A DNA stretch of 64,000 nt, from NCBI RefSeq assembly GCF_016648105.1, contig NZ_JACVVE010000011.1, forward strand, positions 88,773 through 152,772, read 5' to 3'. This document shows, in pieces, positions 52,946 through 63,645 of this stretch. Below the pieces are notes generated by a model that did no database searches, was not told where the DNA came from, and saw nothing but the letters and a program-made list of their open reading frames with translations. How positions within the stretch are numbered: the first letter of the stretch is position 1; each line of letters begins with the position of its first letter. The position numbers and the translations under genes were made by a program. Origin of the DNA: Pseudomonas sp. S31 (GTDB lineage: Bacteria; Pseudomonadota; Gammaproteobacteria; Pseudomonadales; Pseudomonadaceae).

Positions 52946-54277
52946 TCAGCGCAGCAGACCGCTGCCGCCGTAGCCTTTCAGGTTGGCTTTCTTCATCAGG
53001 GATTCGTACTGGTGCGAAACGAGGTGCGATTGTACTTGGGACATGAAGTCCATCACAACCACTACCACAATCAGCAACGAGGTCCCGCCAAGGTAGAACG
53101 GCACATTTGCTGCCACCACCAGGAACTGGGGCAGAAGGCAGACGGCCATCATGTAAAGAGCACCGAACATGGTCAAACGGGTCAGAACGCCATCAATGTA
53201 GCGTGCCGACTGCTCACCAGGACGGATACCCGGAATAAAGGCACCGGACTTCTTCAGGTTTTCCGCTACGTCTTTCGGGTTGAACATCAACGCTGTGTAG
53301 AAGAAGCAGAAGAAAATGATCCCTGCACTAAACAGCAGAATGTTCAACGGCTGACCAGGAGCGATCGACTGCGAGATGTCCTGCAGCCAGCCCATACCTT
53401 CGGACTGACCGAACCAGGAACCCAGCGAAGCCGGGAACAGCAGAATGCTGCTCGCGAAAATGGCCGGGATGACCCCCGCCATGTTCACTTTCAACGGCAA
53501 GTGGCTGGTCTGCGCAGCGAAGACCTTGCGGCCCTGCTGACGCTTGGCGTAGTGAACGGCGATACGACGCTGACCACGCTCAATGAACACCACGAAGCCG
53601 ATAATCGCTACTGCCAGCAAACCGATAGCGACCAGGGCGAAAATGTTGATATCGCCTGTGCGTGCAGACTCGAAAGACTGCCCGATTGCTCTCGGAAGAC
53701 CGGCAACGATACCTGCGAAGATCAACATCGAGATACCGTTGCCCACACCGCGCTCGGTGATCTGCTCGCCCAGCCACATCATGAACATCGCGCCTGCCAC
53801 GAACGTGGAGACGGCGACGACATAGAAGCCCAGCCCTGCAGAAAACGCCACGCCCTGGTTGGCCAGGCCAATGGACATGCCAATGGCTTGGACCAGCGCC
53901 AGGATAACGGTGCCGTAGCGGGTGTACTGGCTGATCTTGCGACGGCCAGCTTCACCTTCCTTCTTCAACTGCTCCAGTTGCGGGCTGACCGCGGTCATCA
54001 GCTGCATGATGATCGATGCCGAGATGTACGGCATGATCCCCAGTGCAAAGATGCTCATGCGCTCGAGCGCTCCACCGGAAAACATGTTGAACAAGCTAAG
54101 AATGGTCCCCTCATTCTGTCGAAACAGATCCGCCAGACGGTCCGGATTGATGCCTGGAACCGGGATGTGCGCACCTATCCGATAGACGATGATCGCCATG
54201 AACAGAAAGCGCAGACGAGCCCAGAGTTCCGACATCCCGCCCTTACCGAGCGAAGAGAGAGCACCTTGCTTAGCCAT
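52946..54277 (-). CDS. secY: Preprotein translocase subunit SecY
   Basis: The 443-aa channel subunit of the Sec translocon with ten membrane helices. Signatures are [30 protein letters not shown] (plug/TM2 region) and the cytoplasmic loop [20 protein letters not shown] at the C-terminus. It starts directly after the rplO stop with no gap. Confidence 0.98.
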   Translation of the reverse strand: MAKQGALSSLGKGGMSELWARLRFLFMAIIVYRIGAHIPVPGINPDRLADLFRQNEGTILSLFNMFSGGALERMSIFALGIMPYISASIIMQLMTAVSPQLEQLKKEGEAGRRKISQYTRYGTVILALVQAIGMSIGLANQGVAFSAGLGFYVVAVSTFVAGAMFMMWLGEQITERGVGNGISMLIFAGIVAGLPRAIGQSFESARTGDINIFALVAIGLLAVAIIGFVVFIERGQRRIAVHYAKRQQGRKVFAAQTSHLPLKVNMAGVIPAIFASSILLFPASLGSWFGQSEGMGWLQDISQSIAPGQPLNILLFSAGIIFFCFFYTALMFNPKDVAENLKKSGAFIPGIRPGEQSARYIDGVLTRLTMFGALYMMAVCLLPQFLVVAANVPFYLGGTSLLIVVVVVMDFMSQVQSHLVSHQYESLMKKANLKGYGGSGLLR

Positions 54278-54712
54278 TTATTCCTCGAACTTGCCGCCAG
54301 CTGCTTCGATAGCCGCACGCGCACCCTTGGTGGCTGCGATACCCTTGATGGTGACTGCGCGAGTGACTTCGCCAGACAGCATGATTTTCACACGCTGTAC
54401 GTTCTGGCCGATCACGTTGGCATCCTTCAGGGATTGCACGGAGACCACGTCGCCTTCCACTTTAGCCAGCTCGGACAGACGCACTTCGGCGCGATCCATG
54501 GCTTTCAGGGAAACGAAGCCGAACTTCGGCAGACGACGGTGCAGCGGCTGTTGACCGCCTTCGAAGCCCGGAGCGATCGAACCACCGGAACGGGAGGTCT
54601 GACCTTTGTGGCCGCGGCCACCAGTCTTACCCAAACCGCTACCGATACCACGACCCGGACGATGCTTCTCGCGACGGGAACCCGGCGCTGGACTCAGATC
54701 ATTGAGTTTCAT
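54278..54712 (-). CDS. rplO: 50S ribosomal protein L15
   Basis: A 144-aa 23S rRNA-binding assembly protein. Gly- and Arg-rich N-terminus [19 protein letters not shown] and [15 protein letters not shown] are hallmark segments. It is 3 bp downstream of rpmD. Confidence 0.98.
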   Translation of the reverse strand: MKLNDLSPAPGSRREKHRPGRGIGSGLGKTGGRGHKGQTSRSGGSIAPGFEGGQQPLHRRLPKFGFVSLKAMDRAEVRLSELAKVEGDVVSVQSLKDANVIGQNVQRVKIMLSGEVTRAVTIKGIAATKGARAAIEAAGGKFEE

Positions 54713-54715
54713 CGA

Positions 54716-54892
54716 TTAACCCTCGACGCGCAGCATGTAGTAAGCCTTGTTGATCATCCCGCGGTTCTCGGGAGTATCCTGGACTTCTACAGTGTGACCG
54801 ATGCGACGCAGACCCAGGCCTTTGACACACAGGATGTGGTTAGGCAGGCGGCCAGCGGTGCTTTTGATCAGCGTTACTTTTACAGTTGCCAT
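54716..54892 (-). CDS. rpmD: 50S ribosomal protein L30
   Basis: A 58-aa protein read directly from sequence ([20 protein letters not shown]...), ending [15 protein letters not shown]. The conserved [14 protein letters not shown] segment confirms the family. It is 2 bp after rpsE. Confidence 0.96.
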   Translation of the reverse strand: MATVKVTLIKSTAGRLPNHILCVKGLGLRRIGHTVEVQDTPENRGMINKAYYMLRVEG

Positions 54893-54894
54893 GA

Positions 54895-55395
54895 TCAGAA
54901 GATCTCCTCAACGCTCTTGCCACGCTTGGCGGCAATGGACTCAGGAGATTGCATGGCTTTCAGACCCTTGAAGGTGGCGTAGACCACGTTCACTGGGTTG
55001 GTCGAACCGTAGCACTTGGCCAGGACGTTCTGAACACCAGCAACTTCCAGGACGGCACGCATGGCGCCGCCGGCGATGATACCGGTACCTTCCGAGGCAG
55101 GCTGCATGTAGACCTTCGAGGCGCCGTGGGCAGCCTTGGTGGCGTACTGCAGGGTGGTGCCCTTCAGGTCAACCTGGATCATGTTGCGACGAGCAGCTTC
55201 CATGGCTTTCTGGATCGCGGCTGGTACTTCGCGCGACTTGCCACGGCCGAAGCCAACACGACCCTTGCCATCACCTACCACGGTCAGCGCGGTGAAGGTG
55301 AAGATACGGCCGCCTTTAACGGTTTTAGCTACGCGGTTAACTTGAACCAGCTTCTCGATGTAGCCTTCGTCGCGCTTTTGATCGTTATTTGCCAT
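54895..55395 (-). CDS. rpsE: 30S ribosomal protein S5
   Basis: A 166-aa protein that helps decoding fidelity. The dsRNA-binding domain has [20 protein letters not shown], followed by [20 protein letters not shown] and the C-terminal [19 protein letters not shown]. It is 3 bp downstream of rplR. Confidence 0.98.
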   Translation of the reverse strand: MANNDQKRDEGYIEKLVQVNRVAKTVKGGRIFTFTALTVVGDGKGRVGFGRGKSREVPAAIQKAMEAARRNMIQVDLKGTTLQYATKAAHGASKVYMQPASEGTGIIAGGAMRAVLEVAGVQNVLAKCYGSTNPVNVVYATFKGLKAMQSPESIAAKRGKSVEEIF

Positions 55396-55398
55396 AAC

Positions 55399-55749
55399 TT
55401 AGAACTCCAGCCCGCCTTCACGAGCAGCATCAGCCAGCGCTTTGACGCGGCCATGGTACTTGAAGCCGGAACGGTCAAAGGCAACTTGAGATACACCGGC
55501 GGCTTTCGCGCGCTCAGCTACCAGCTTGCCAACCTTAGTGGCCGCGTCGATGTTGCCAGTGGCGCCATCACGCAGGTCTTTGTCCAAGGTCGAGGCGCTT
55601 GCCAGAACCTTGCTGCCGTCGGCCGAAATGACCTGGGCATAGATGTGCTGCGAAGAGCGGAACACGCACAGGCGCACGACTTCGAGTTCGTGCATCTTGA
55701 GACGTGCTTTGCGAGCGCGACGCAGTCGAGTAACTTTTTTGTCGGTCAT
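55399..55749 (-). CDS. rplR: 50S ribosomal protein L18
   Basis: A 116-aa 5S rRNA-binding protein. Basic start ([18 protein letters not shown]), [16 protein letters not shown] and the terminal [20 protein letters not shown] confirm it. It is 10 bp downstream of rplF. Confidence 0.98.
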   Translation of the reverse strand: MTDKKVTRLRRARKARLKMHELEVVRLCVFRSSQHIYAQVISADGSKVLASASTLDKDLRDGATGNIDAATKVGKLVAERAKAAGVSQVAFDRSGFKYHGRVKALADAAREGGLEF

Positions 55750-55759
55750 TTGCTAGGCC

Positions 55760-56293
55760 CTACTTCTTCTTGGCTTCTTTACGACGGACTACTTCGTCCG
55801 CGTAACGTACACCCTTGCCTTTGTAAGGCTCTGGCGGACGGAACCCGCGGATTTCAGCGGCCACCTGACCTACCAGCTGCTTGTCGATACCCTTGATCAG
55901 GATGTCGGTCTGGCTAGGCGTTTCAGCGGTGATACCGGCTGGCAGTTCGTAGTCCACTGGGTGAGAGAAGCCCAGGGCCAGGTTCAGGACCGGGCCTTTA
56001 GCCTGTGCCTTGTAACCAACACCGACCAGCTGGAGCTTGCGCTCGAAGCCTTGGCTTACGCCTTGGACCATGTTGTTCACCAGAGCGCGGGTGGTACCGG
56101 CCATGGCACGAGCTTGCTGGTCACCATTGCGAGCGACGAAACGCAGCTCACCAGATTCTTCGGTAACTTCAACAGACGAGTGAACGTTCAGTTCGAGAGT
56201 GCCTTTGGCACCCTTCACCGAAAGCTGCTGGCCGGCGAATTTGACTTCGACGCCTGCGGGCAGCTTAACGGGGTTCTTAGCGACGCGAGACAT
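55760..56293 (-). CDS. rplF: 50S ribosomal protein L6
   Basis: A 177-aa large-subunit protein near the factor-binding site, made of two related domains. [20 protein letters not shown] opens it and [20 protein letters not shown] is the L6 signature near the end. It is 12 bp downstream of rpsH. Confidence 0.98.
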   Translation of the reverse strand: MSRVAKNPVKLPAGVEVKFAGQQLSVKGAKGTLELNVHSSVEVTEESGELRFVARNGDQQARAMAGTTRALVNNMVQGVSQGFERKLQLVGVGYKAQAKGPVLNLALGFSHPVDYELPAGITAETPSQTDILIKGIDKQLVGQVAAEIRGFRPPEPYKGKGVRYADEVVRRKEAKKK

Positions 56294-56305
56294 GTCTATC
56301 CCCCC

Positions 56306-56698
56306 TTAGAACACTGTGCACAGAACTTCGCCGCCGACACCGGCAGCGCGCGCAGCGCGATCAGTCATCACACCTTTGTTGGTGGAGACGATAGACACGC
56401 CCAGGCCGCCGCGTACTTTCGGCAGGTCTGTGACGGACTTGTACTGGCGCAGGCCTGGACGGCTGGAGCGCTTCAGTTCCTCGATGACCGGACGGCCTTC
56501 GAAGTACTTCAGTTCGATCGACAGGGAAGGCTTGGCTTCACCAGTAACCTGGTAGCCAGCGATGTAACCTTCGTCCTTCAGAACTTTGGCAACCGCGACC
56601 TTCAACGTGGAGGAAGGCATGCTTACGACGGACTTTTCAGCCATCTGGGCATTACGGATGCGAGTTAGCATGTCCGCTAACGGGTCCTGCATACTCAT
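56306..56698 (-). CDS. rpsH: 30S ribosomal protein S8
   Basis: A 130-aa primary 16S rRNA-binding protein, the translational repressor of the spc operon in E. coli. [19 protein letters not shown] starts it and [20 protein letters not shown] is the C-terminal signature. An unusually long gap (209 bp) separates it from rpsN. Confidence 0.98.
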
Positions 56699-56766
56699 GG
56701 GCTAGATGCTCCTGATACAAGAATTATTAGCCTTGCGGCTATCACAACCACCTGAGCGGACAGGGC

Positions 56767-56794
56767 AAAAAACCCGGGCTCAGGTGAGCCGGTC
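56767..56794 (-). terminator. Terminator-like hairpin (distal) in rpsN-rpsH gap
   Basis: On the minus strand CCGGCTCA pairs with TGAGCCCGG (one bulge, tiny loop) and is followed directly by GTTTTTTG (plus-strand AAAAAA 56767-56772). It has the form of a Rho-independent terminator within a ribosomal operon. Confidence 0.65.
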
Positions 56795-56818
56795 ATTCTA
56801 GACACAAGGCAGAAACGA

Positions 56819-56844
56819 AACAAGCCCCATGAAGGGGCTTGTTC
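56819..56844 (-). terminator. Terminator-like hairpin (proximal) in rpsN-rpsH gap
   Basis: AACAAGCCCC and GGGGCTTGTT form a 10-bp perfect stem with a 4-5-nt loop. It is followed on the minus strand by TTCGTTTC, a weak U tract. It is the first hairpin met by RNA polymerase after rpsN. Confidence 0.55.
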
Positions 56845-56907
56845 GATGGTGAGGTCACCGGCGGTCGGAAGATTGCTCCCCTTCCGCCGGGATCACACCT
56901 GCAGCGC

Positions 56908-57213
56908 TTACCAGGAGGCTTTGACCAGGCCTGGTACGTCACCGCGCATTGCAGCTTGACGCAGCATGTTACGGCCCAGGCCGAACTTACGGTATACACC
57001 GTGAGGACGACCGGTCAGGCGGCAACGGTTGCGCAGGCGCGAGGCGCTGGCGTCGCGTGGTTGCTTCTGCAGAGCGACTACGGCAGCGAAACGCTCTTCT
57101 GGAGAGGCGTTGACGTTGACGATGGTCGCTTTCAGCTCAGCACGCTTCTTAGCGAACTTGGCTACCGTGAGCTGACGCTTCAGCTCGCGGTTCTTCATGC
57201 TCTTCTTGGCCAT
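56908..57213 (-). CDS. rpsN: 30S ribosomal protein S14 (zinc-independent type)
   Basis: A 101-aa protein from the ATG at 57213. [20 protein letters not shown] starts it and [20 protein letters not shown] is the signature. It has no CxxC zinc ribbon, the long C-minus form, so it functions under zinc limitation. It is 13 bp after rplE. Confidence 0.97.
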   Translation of the reverse strand: MAKKSMKNRELKRQLTVAKFAKKRAELKATIVNVNASPEERFAAVVALQKQPRDASASRLRNRCRLTGRPHGVYRKFGLGRNMLRQAAMRGDVPGLVKASW

Positions 57214-57226
57214 TTTCCTACTCCAA

Positions 57227-57766
57227 TCAGTTGCGGAACGGGAACTTGAAAGCACGCAGCAGAGCGCGGCCTTCGTCGTCCGAACGAGCAGTGGTGGTCA
57301 GGGTGATGTCCAAACCGCGCAGAGCATCGATCTTGTCGTAGTCGATTTCCGGGAAGATGATCTGCTCTTTCACGCCCATGCTGTAGTTGCCACGACCATC
57401 GAAGGACTTGGCATTCAGGCCGCGGAAGTCGCGAACCCGAGGCAGGGAGATCGCCAGCAGGCGGTCCAGGAATTCGTACATCTTGTCGCTACGCAGAGTC
57501 ACCTTGACGCCGATCGGCCAGCCTTCACGGACTTTGAAGCCCGCGATGGATTTACGAGCGAAAGTCACGACCGGCTTTTGACCGGTGATCTTTTCCAGGT
57601 CGGCAACAGCGTGCTCGATGACTTTCTTGTCGCCGATCGCTTCGCCCAGACCCATGTTCAGGGTGATTTTGGTAACGCGCGGAACTTCCATCACGTTCGA
57701 CAGCTTAAGTTCTTCCTTAAGCTTGGGAGCGATTTCGTTCCGGTAAATCTCTTTCAGTCGTGCCAT
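57227..57766 (-). CDS. rplE: 50S ribosomal protein L5
   Basis: A 179-aa 5S rRNA-binding protein of the central protuberance. [20 protein letters not shown] and [20 protein letters not shown] are its conserved segments. It is 20 bp after rplX. Confidence 0.98.
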   Translation of the reverse strand: MARLKEIYRNEIAPKLKEELKLSNVMEVPRVTKITLNMGLGEAIGDKKVIEHAVADLEKITGQKPVVTFARKSIAGFKVREGWPIGVKVTLRSDKMYEFLDRLLAISLPRVRDFRGLNAKSFDGRGNYSMGVKEQIIFPEIDYDKIDALRGLDITLTTTARSDDEGRALLRAFKFPFRN

Positions 57767-57786
57767 GGTCTTCTACCTAGCAGTGT

Positions 57787-58101
57787 TCAAGCATCAACCG
57801 CTTTTTGGGTCGACTTGAAGACACGAATTTTCTTACCGTCTTCTACTTTGAAACCAACGCGGTCAGCCTTGTTGGTTTCGCCGTTGAAGATGGCAACGTT
57901 GGAAGCGTGCAGAGGCGCTTCTTTTTCGACGATACCGCCCTGAACGCCCGCCATCGGGTTAGGCTTGGTATGACGCTTGACCAGGTTCACGCCACCGATG
58001 ACCAGACGGTCATCAGCCAGAACCTTCAGCACCTTACCGCGCTTACCTTTGTCTTTGCCGGCGATCACGATGATCTCGTCGTCACGACGAATCTTTTGCA
58101 T
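57787..58101 (-). CDS. rplX: 50S ribosomal protein L24
   Basis: A 104-aa assembly-initiator protein. The KOW motif [20 protein letters not shown] is at about residues 7-26, followed by [13 protein letters not shown]. It is 11 bp downstream of rplN. Confidence 0.98.
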
Positions 58102-58112
58102 GTCGGATCTCC

Positions 58113-58481
58113 TTACAGCACTTCAGGGGCGAGCGAGACGATCTTCATGAACTTCTCGGTACGAAGTTCACGGGTCACTGGCCCGAAGATGCGAGTGCCG
58201 ATCGGCTCTTGCTTGGTGTTCAGCAGAACAGCAGCGTTGCCGTCGAAACGAATGATGGAACCGTCAGCGCGACGTACACCGTGACGGGTACGGACGACAA
58301 CAGCGGTCATCACCTGGCCTTTCTTGACCTTACCGCGCGGAATTGCTTCCTTGACGGTTACTTTGATGATGTCACCGATGCCGGCGTAACGGCGGTGCGA
58401 ACCGCCGAGTACCTTGATGCACATGACGCGACGCGCGCCGCTGTTATCGGCCACATCGAGCATGGATTGAGTCTGAATCAT
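58113..58481 (-). CDS. rplN: 50S ribosomal protein L14
   Basis: A 122-aa interface protein. [20 protein letters not shown] starts it, [20 protein letters not shown] follows, and [21 protein letters not shown] is the terminus. It heads the spc set, 23 bp after rpsQ. I see no separate spc promoter in that gap. Confidence 0.98.
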
Positions 58482-58504
58482 AAAATTTCTCCGACCCCTA
58501 GCCC

Positions 58505-58771
58505 TTAGACTTCAACAGCGCGTTCGAGGACTTCAACCAGTGCCCAGGACTTGGTCTTGGCCAGCGGACGGGTTTCGCGAATGGAAACCTTGTCGCCGAT
58601 CTTGCACTGGTTGGCTTCGTCGTGCGCGTGCAGCTTAGTCGAACGCTTAACGTATTTACCGTAGATCGGGTGCTTGACGCGACGCTCGATCAGAACGGTG
58701 ATGGTCTTGTCCATTTTGTCGCTGACGACACGGCCAGTCAGCGTACGGACGGTTTTTTCAGCTTCAGCCAT
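58505..58771 (-). CDS. rpsQ: 30S ribosomal protein S17
   Basis: An 88-aa 16S rRNA-binding protein. I place the start at ATG 58771 ([20 protein letters not shown]); a GTG two codons upstream overlaps the rpmC stop. [19 protein letters not shown] is the family signature. It is 2 bp after rpmC and is the last gene of the S10 set. Confidence 0.97.
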   Translation of the reverse strand: MAEAEKTVRTLTGRVVSDKMDKTITVLIERRVKHPIYGKYVKRSTKLHAHDEANQCKIGDKVSIRETRPLAKTKSWALVEVLERAVEV

Positions 58772-58773
58772 GA

Positions 58774-58965
58774 TCACTTACCTGCCTGCTGGTTGAGCAC
58801 AGTTTTCACGCGAGCGATGTCACGCTTAACTTGCGAGAGCAGGTGCGACTGACCCAACTGGCCAGTTGCTTTCTGCATACGCAGATTGAACTGGTCGCGC
58901 AGCAAGCCGAGCAGTTGCTCATTCAGTTGCTGTGCAGATTTTTCACGAAGTTCATTCGCTTTCAT
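58774..58965 (-). CDS. rpmC: 50S ribosomal protein L29
   Basis: A 63-aa helical protein near the exit tunnel, from ATG 58965 ([20 protein letters not shown]), which overlaps the rplP stop by one base (TGATG). [20 protein letters not shown] is the signature. Confidence 0.97.
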
Positions 58966-59378
58966 CACATCACCGTCCGCTTAACAAAGGAGGTGGCGAG
59001 AGGCAGCTTTGCAGCAGCCAGGGCGAAAGCTTCGCGCGCCAGCTCTTCAGAAACACCCTCGATCTCGTACAGGACTTTGCCTGGCTGGATCTGGGCAACC
59101 CAGTATTCCACGGAGCCCTTACCTTTACCCATACGAACCTCGAGAGGCTTCTTGGAGATCGGCTTGTCCGGGAACACACGGATCCAGATCTTGCCGCCAC
59201 GTTTTACGTGACGGGTCAGGGCACGACGTGCCGACTCGATCTGGCGAGCGGTGAGGCGACCGCGAGCAACAGCTTTCAGAGCGAATTCGCCGAAGCTGAC
59301 TTTGCTACCGCGCAGTGCCAGACCACGGTTGTGGCCGGTCATCTGCTTGCGGAATTTTGTACGCTTTGGTTGCAACAT
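58965..59378 (-). CDS. rplP: 50S ribosomal protein L16
   Basis: A 137-aa protein close to the peptidyl transferase centre. [20 protein letters not shown] and the [20 protein letters not shown] segment with [20 protein letters not shown] identify it. It is 12 bp downstream of rpsC. Confidence 0.98.
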
Positions 59379-59390
59379 TTGGCGTACCCC

Positions 59391-60077
59391 TTACTTAGCA
59401 GCTTTTTTACGAGGCGCTGGTGCTTGTGGTTTCAGTTCTTCTTGGCGACCACCAATAACTTCGCCTTTGAAGATCCAAACCTTCACACCGATCACACCGT
59501 AGGTGGTGTGAGCTTCGTAGGTGTTGTAGTCGATATCGGCACGCAGGGTGTGCAGAGGCACACGACCTTCGCGATACCACTCGGTACGAGCAATCTCAGC
59601 ACCGCCGAGACGACCGCTCACCTGGATCTTGATGCCCTTGGCACCAATACGCATGGCGTTCTGTACGGCGCGCTTCATGGCGCGACGGAACATTACGCGG
59701 CGTTCCAGCTGCTGAGCTACGCTCTGCGCAACCAGCATAGCGTCGAGTTCCGGCTTGCGGATCTCTTCGATGTTGATGTGCACAGGCACACCCATCTGCT
59801 TGGTCAGGTCCTGACGCAGCTTCTCGACATCTTCACCTTTCTTCCCGATAACGATACCTGGACGAGCGGTGTGGATGGTGATGCGTGCAGTTTGAGCCGG
59901 ACGATGAATATCGATACGGCTTACGGACGCGCTTTTTAGTTTGTCTTGGAGGTACTCACGCGTTTTCAGATCCTTCAACAGGTAATCTGCGTAAGTAGCA
60001 CCGTCTGCGTACCAGACGGAGGTGTGCTCCTTGACGATTCCCAGGCGAATGCCAGTGGGATGTACTTTCTGACCCAT
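59391..60077 (-). CDS. rpsC: 30S ribosomal protein S3
   Basis: A 228-aa mRNA-entry protein from ATG 60077 ([20 protein letters not shown]). The KH domain (about 38-107) has the GXXG-type [20 protein letters not shown]; the C-terminal domain has [20 protein letters not shown]. It is 13 bp downstream of rplV. Confidence 0.98.
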   Translation of the reverse strand: MGQKVHPTGIRLGIVKEHTSVWYADGATYADYLLKDLKTREYLQDKLKSASVSRIDIHRPAQTARITIHTARPGIVIGKKGEDVEKLRQDLTKQMGVPVHINIEEIRKPELDAMLVAQSVAQQLERRVMFRRAMKRAVQNAMRIGAKGIKIQVSGRLGGAEIARTEWYREGRVPLHTLRADIDYNTYEAHTTYGVIGVKVWIFKGEVIGGRQEELKPQAPAPRKKAAK

Positions 60078-60090
60078 CTGATCGACTCCG

Positions 60091-60423
60091 TTACTTGTCC
60101 GCAACCTTGACAGTGATATGGCAAGACCGCTTGACGATGCGATCAGCACGGCCTTTGGCACGTGGCATGATGCGCTTCAGCGAACGCCCTTCGTTGACGA
60201 AGACGGTGGAGACCTTCAGGTCATCAACGTCTGCGCCTTCGTTGTGTTCGGCGTTGGCTACGGCCGACTCGAGGACTTTCTTCATGATTTCAGCGGCTTT
60301 TTTGCTGCTGAAGGCCAACAGGTTGAGCGCTTCGCCCACCTTCTTCCCGCGGATCTGGTCGGCGACCAAGCGGGCTTTCTGGGCGGAGATTCGAGCGCCC
60401 GACAACTTAGCGGCTACTTCCAT
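60091..60423 (-). CDS. rplV: 50S ribosomal protein L22
   Basis: A 110-aa protein whose extended hairpin lines the exit tunnel. [20 protein letters not shown] and the C-terminal [20 protein letters not shown] are typical; the latter is where macrolide-resistance changes occur. It is 11 bp downstream of rpsS. Confidence 0.98.
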
Positions 60424-60434
60424 TTCCTTACCCC

Positions 60435-60710
60435 TTAACGCTTGGCTTTCTTGTCAGCCACGTGCCCGCGATAGGTGCGGGTACCGGCGAACTCGCCCAG
60501 TTTGTGGCCGACCATGTCTTCGTTCACCAGAACTGGGACGTGTTGACGACCGTTGTGAACCGCGATGGTCAGACCGACCATTTGTGGCAGGATCATCGAA
60601 CGACGCGACCAGGTTTTAACTGGCTTGCGATCGTTCTTCTCCACCGCCACTTCGATCTTCTTCAGCAGGTGAAGATCGATAAAAGGACCTTTTTTCAGAG
60701 AACGTGGCAC
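60435..60710 (-). CDS. rpsS: 30S ribosomal protein S19
   Basis: A 91-aa head protein. [20 protein letters not shown] and [20 protein letters not shown] are diagnostic, with the end [20 protein letters not shown]. It is 16 bp downstream of rplB. Confidence 0.98.
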
Positions 60711-60726
60711 TGTCGTATCCCTCTAG

Positions 60727-61551
60727 TTACTTGCGACGACGGACGATCATGTTGTCGGTACGCTTATTACCACGGGTTTTAGCACCCTTGGTTGGGAAGC
60801 CCCATGGCGATACCGGATGACGACCACCGGAGGTACGACCTTCACCACCACCATGTGGGTGGTCAACCGGGTTCATGGCAACACCACGAACGGTTGGGCG
60901 AACGCCGCGCCAGCGTTTGGCACCAGCTTTACCCAGCGAACGCAGGCTGTGCTCGGAGTTCGAGACTTCGCCCAGGGTCGCACGGCACTCAGCCAGGACT
61001 TTACGCATTTCACCAGAGCGCAGACGCAGGGTCACGTAGACACCTTCGCGAGCGATCAGCTGAGCCGAGGCACCAGCGGAACGAGCGATCTGTGCACCTT
61101 TACCCGGCTTCAGTTCGATGCCGTGAATGGTGCTACCTACTGGAATGTTGCGCAGTTGCAGGGAGTTACCGGCCTTGATTGGGGCCAGGGCACCTGCGAT
61201 CAGCTGGTCGCCAGCGCTCACGCCTTTAGGGGCGATGATGTAGCGACGCTCACCGTCTGCGTAGCACAGCAGGGCGATGTGAGCAGTACGGTTCGGGTCG
61301 TATTCGATACGCTCGACAGTGGCTGGAATGCCATCTTTGTCGTTGCGACGGAAGTCGACCAGACGGTAATGCTGCTTATGACCACCACCAACGTGACGAG
61401 TGGTAATGCGGCCATTGTTGTTACGACCACCAGACTTCGATTTTTTCTCGATCAGCGGTGCGTGAGGAGCGCCTTTGTGCAGCTCCTTGTTGACCACCTT
61501 GACCACGAAACGGCGGCCAGGGGAAGTCGGTTTGCATTTAACGATTGCCAT
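60727..61551 (-). CDS. rplB: 50S ribosomal protein L2
   Basis: A 274-aa protein needed for subunit joining and peptidyl transfer. [20 protein letters not shown], then [20 protein letters not shown], which carries the essential histidine, and the end [16 protein letters not shown] are all present. It is 14 bp downstream of rplW. Confidence 0.98.
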
Positions 61552-61565
61552 GATGCACCCCTTCC

Positions 61566-61865
61566 TTACTCAGCACTGCTGCTGAAATCGAGATCTTGGC
61601 CTGGCTGAAGGGAGACGATCGCCTTCTTCCAGTCATTACGCTTGCCCAGACCACGTGCGGTACGCTTGGTTTTACCCAGAACGTTAACAGTCGACACGTT
61701 TTCAACTTTTACGTTGAACAGGCCTTCGACAGCTTTCTTGATTTCCAGCTTGGTTGCATCGGTAGCAACCTTGAATACGAACTGGCCTTTTTTCTCAGCC
61801 AGAACGGTAGCCTTCTCGGAAACGTGCGGGCCAAGGAGGACTTTGAATACGCGTTCCTGGTTCAT
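61566..61865 (-). CDS. rplW: 50S ribosomal protein L23
   Basis: A 99-aa protein at the exit-tunnel rim that docks trigger factor and [23 protein letters not shown] and the [20 protein letters not shown] extension confirm it. Its ATG overlaps the rplD stop by 4 bp. Confidence 0.98.
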
Positions 61866-62464
61866 CCCAGCAGCTCCTCGAATTTCTTCACGGCCGAGAC
61901 GGTGATCAACACCTTCTCGTATGCGATCAGACTGACCGGGTCGGAACCTTGAACGTCACGTACGTCGACGTGCGGCAGGTTGCGAGCAGCCAGGTACAGG
62001 TTCTGATCAACAGCGTCGGAAACGATCAGAACGTCGTTCAGACCCATGCCGTTCAGCTTGTTCAGCAGATCTTTGGTTTTCGGTGCTTCGACAGCGAAGT
62101 CCTGAACCACGACCAGACGGTCGCTACGCACCAGCTCGGCGAGGATGGAGCGCAGGGCTGCGCGGTACATCTTCTTGTTGAGCTTCTGCGAGTGATCTTG
62201 AGGACGGGCTGCGAAGGTTACACCACCGCCACGCCAGATCGGACCACGAGTGGTACCAGCACGAGCACGGCCAGTACCCTTCTGACGCCATGGGCGCTTA
62301 CCGCCACCAGCCACGTCGGAACGGGTCTTCTGCTGCTTGGTGCCCTGACGGCCGCCGGCCATGTAGGCCACGACTGCTTGGTGTACCAGCGTCTCGTTGA
62401 ATTCGCCACCGAAAGTCAGTTCGGAAACTTCGATCGCCTGAGCGTCATTTACATTGAGTTGCAT
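61862..62464 (-). CDS. rplD: 50S ribosomal protein L4
   Basis: A 200-aa protein; in E. coli it also represses the S10 operon. [20 protein letters not shown] and [20 protein letters not shown] form the long internal tunnel loop. It is 12 bp downstream of rplC. Confidence 0.98.
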   Translation of the reverse strand: MQLNVNDAQAIEVSELTFGGEFNETLVHQAVVAYMAGGRQGTKQQKTRSDVAGGGKRPWRQKGTGRARAGTTRGPIWRGGGVTFAARPQDHSQKLNKKMYRAALRSILAELVRSDRLVVVQDFAVEAPKTKDLLNKLNGMGLNDVLIVSDAVDQNLYLAARNLPHVDVRDVQGSDPVSLIAYEKVLITVSAVKKFEELLG

Positions 62465-62476
62465 GTCAGTTTCCCC

Positions 62477-63112
62477 TTAACCGCGAGCCTTGACAGCTGG
62501 ACGCACAACCACGTCGCCGCCAGTAGCGCCTGGAACGGCACCCTTGATCAGCAGCAGGTTGCGTTCAGCGTCTACGCGAACTACTTCCAGGGACTGAACA
62601 GTCACGCGCTCGGCGCCCATGTGACCGGACATTTTCTTGCCCTTGAACACACGACCAGGAGTCTGGCACTGGCCGATGGAACCTGGGACACGGTGCGACA
62701 CGGAGTTACCGTGGGTGTTGTCCTGGCCACGGAAGTTCCAGCGCTTGATGGTACCGGCGAAGCCTTTACCTTTGGACTGACCAGTAACGTCTACCAGCTG
62801 GCCTGCAGTGAAGAGTTCAGCTTTGATCAGATCGCCAGCCTGGAAATCGCCTTCTTCAAGACGGAACTCCCAGACACCGCGACCAGCGGCAACGTTGGCC
62901 TTGGCGAAGTGGCCTGCCTGAGCGGCAGTCACACGCGAAGCGCGACGCTCGCCGACAGTGACTTGCACTGCACGGTAGCCATCGGTTTCTTCAGTTTTGA
63001 ACTGGGTGACACGATTCGGCTCGATCTCGATGACCGTGACCGGAATGGAGACACCTTCTTCGGTGAAAATGCGGGTCATACCGCACTTGCGACCGATTAC
63101 ACCAATAGTCAT
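62477..63112 (-). CDS. rplC: 50S ribosomal protein L3
   Basis: A 211-aa early-assembly protein, from ATG 63112 ([20 protein letters not shown]). The tentacle region [20 protein letters not shown] with the glutamine that PrmB methylates in other bacteria is conserved, as is [21 protein letters not shown] longer start at 63145 is unlikely. Confidence 0.98.
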
Positions 63113-63192
63113 GTTGTAAACCTCATGAGTGTACGGGGCTTTCACCCGCTATGGCCGCCCATTTCAGAGCGTTACACGACCAGACCGAAGTC

Positions 63193-63504
63193 TTAGCCGA
63201 GGCTGATCTGTACTTCCACACCTGCCGCCAGATCAAGCTTCATCAGCGCGTCAACGGTTTTATCCGTTGGCTGGACGATGTCCAGAACACGCTTATGAGT
63301 GCGGATCTCGTACTGGTCACGCGCGTCTTTGTTGACGTGCGGGGAGACCAGAACGGTGAAACGCTCTTTGCGGGTAGGCAGTGGAATTGGACCACGCACT
63401 TGTGCACCAGTACGTTTCGCGGTTTCCACGATTTCCTGGGTGGATTGGTCGATCAGGCGATGGTCGAAAGCCTTCAACCTGATACGGATTTGCTGATTTT
63501 GCAT
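63193..63504 (-). CDS. rpsJ: 30S ribosomal protein S10 (NusE)
   Basis: A 103-aa protein that is both a 30S head component and, as NusE, the NusB partner in antitermination (nusB is at 15751-16251). [20 protein letters not shown] and [20 protein letters not shown] are hallmarks. It is first in the S10 operon, whose promoter lies 61-89 bp upstream. Confidence 0.98.
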
Positions 63505-63564
63505 TGGATTTCAGACTCCAGGCTGTTCCCAACGGACGCACTACGCCCGCTAAAAGGAGGCGTG

Positions 63565-63593
63565 ATTCTATAGACGCCCCAATTTAGTGTCAA
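63565..63593 (-). promoter_or_regulatory. Sigma70 promoter of the S10 operon
   Basis: On the minus strand a perfect -35 TTGACA (63588-63593) and -10 TAGAAT (63565-63570) are 17 bp apart. The start point would be near 63558, giving a leader of about 54 nt before rpsJ. It lies only 8 bp beyond the tuf terminator. Confidence 0.8.
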
Positions 63594-63600
63594 CCCAATA

Positions 63601-63630
63601 AAAAAAACCCCCGCTGAGCGGGGGTTTTTT
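63601..63630 (-). terminator. Rho-independent terminator after tuf
   Basis: CCCCCGC (63608-63614) pairs with GCGGGGG (63618-63624), loop TGA. It is flanked by A7 and T6, so on the minus strand a strong U run follows the stem. It lies 16 bp past the tuf stop. Confidence 0.93.
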
Positions 63631-63645
63631 CAATCGGTCGAGTGA

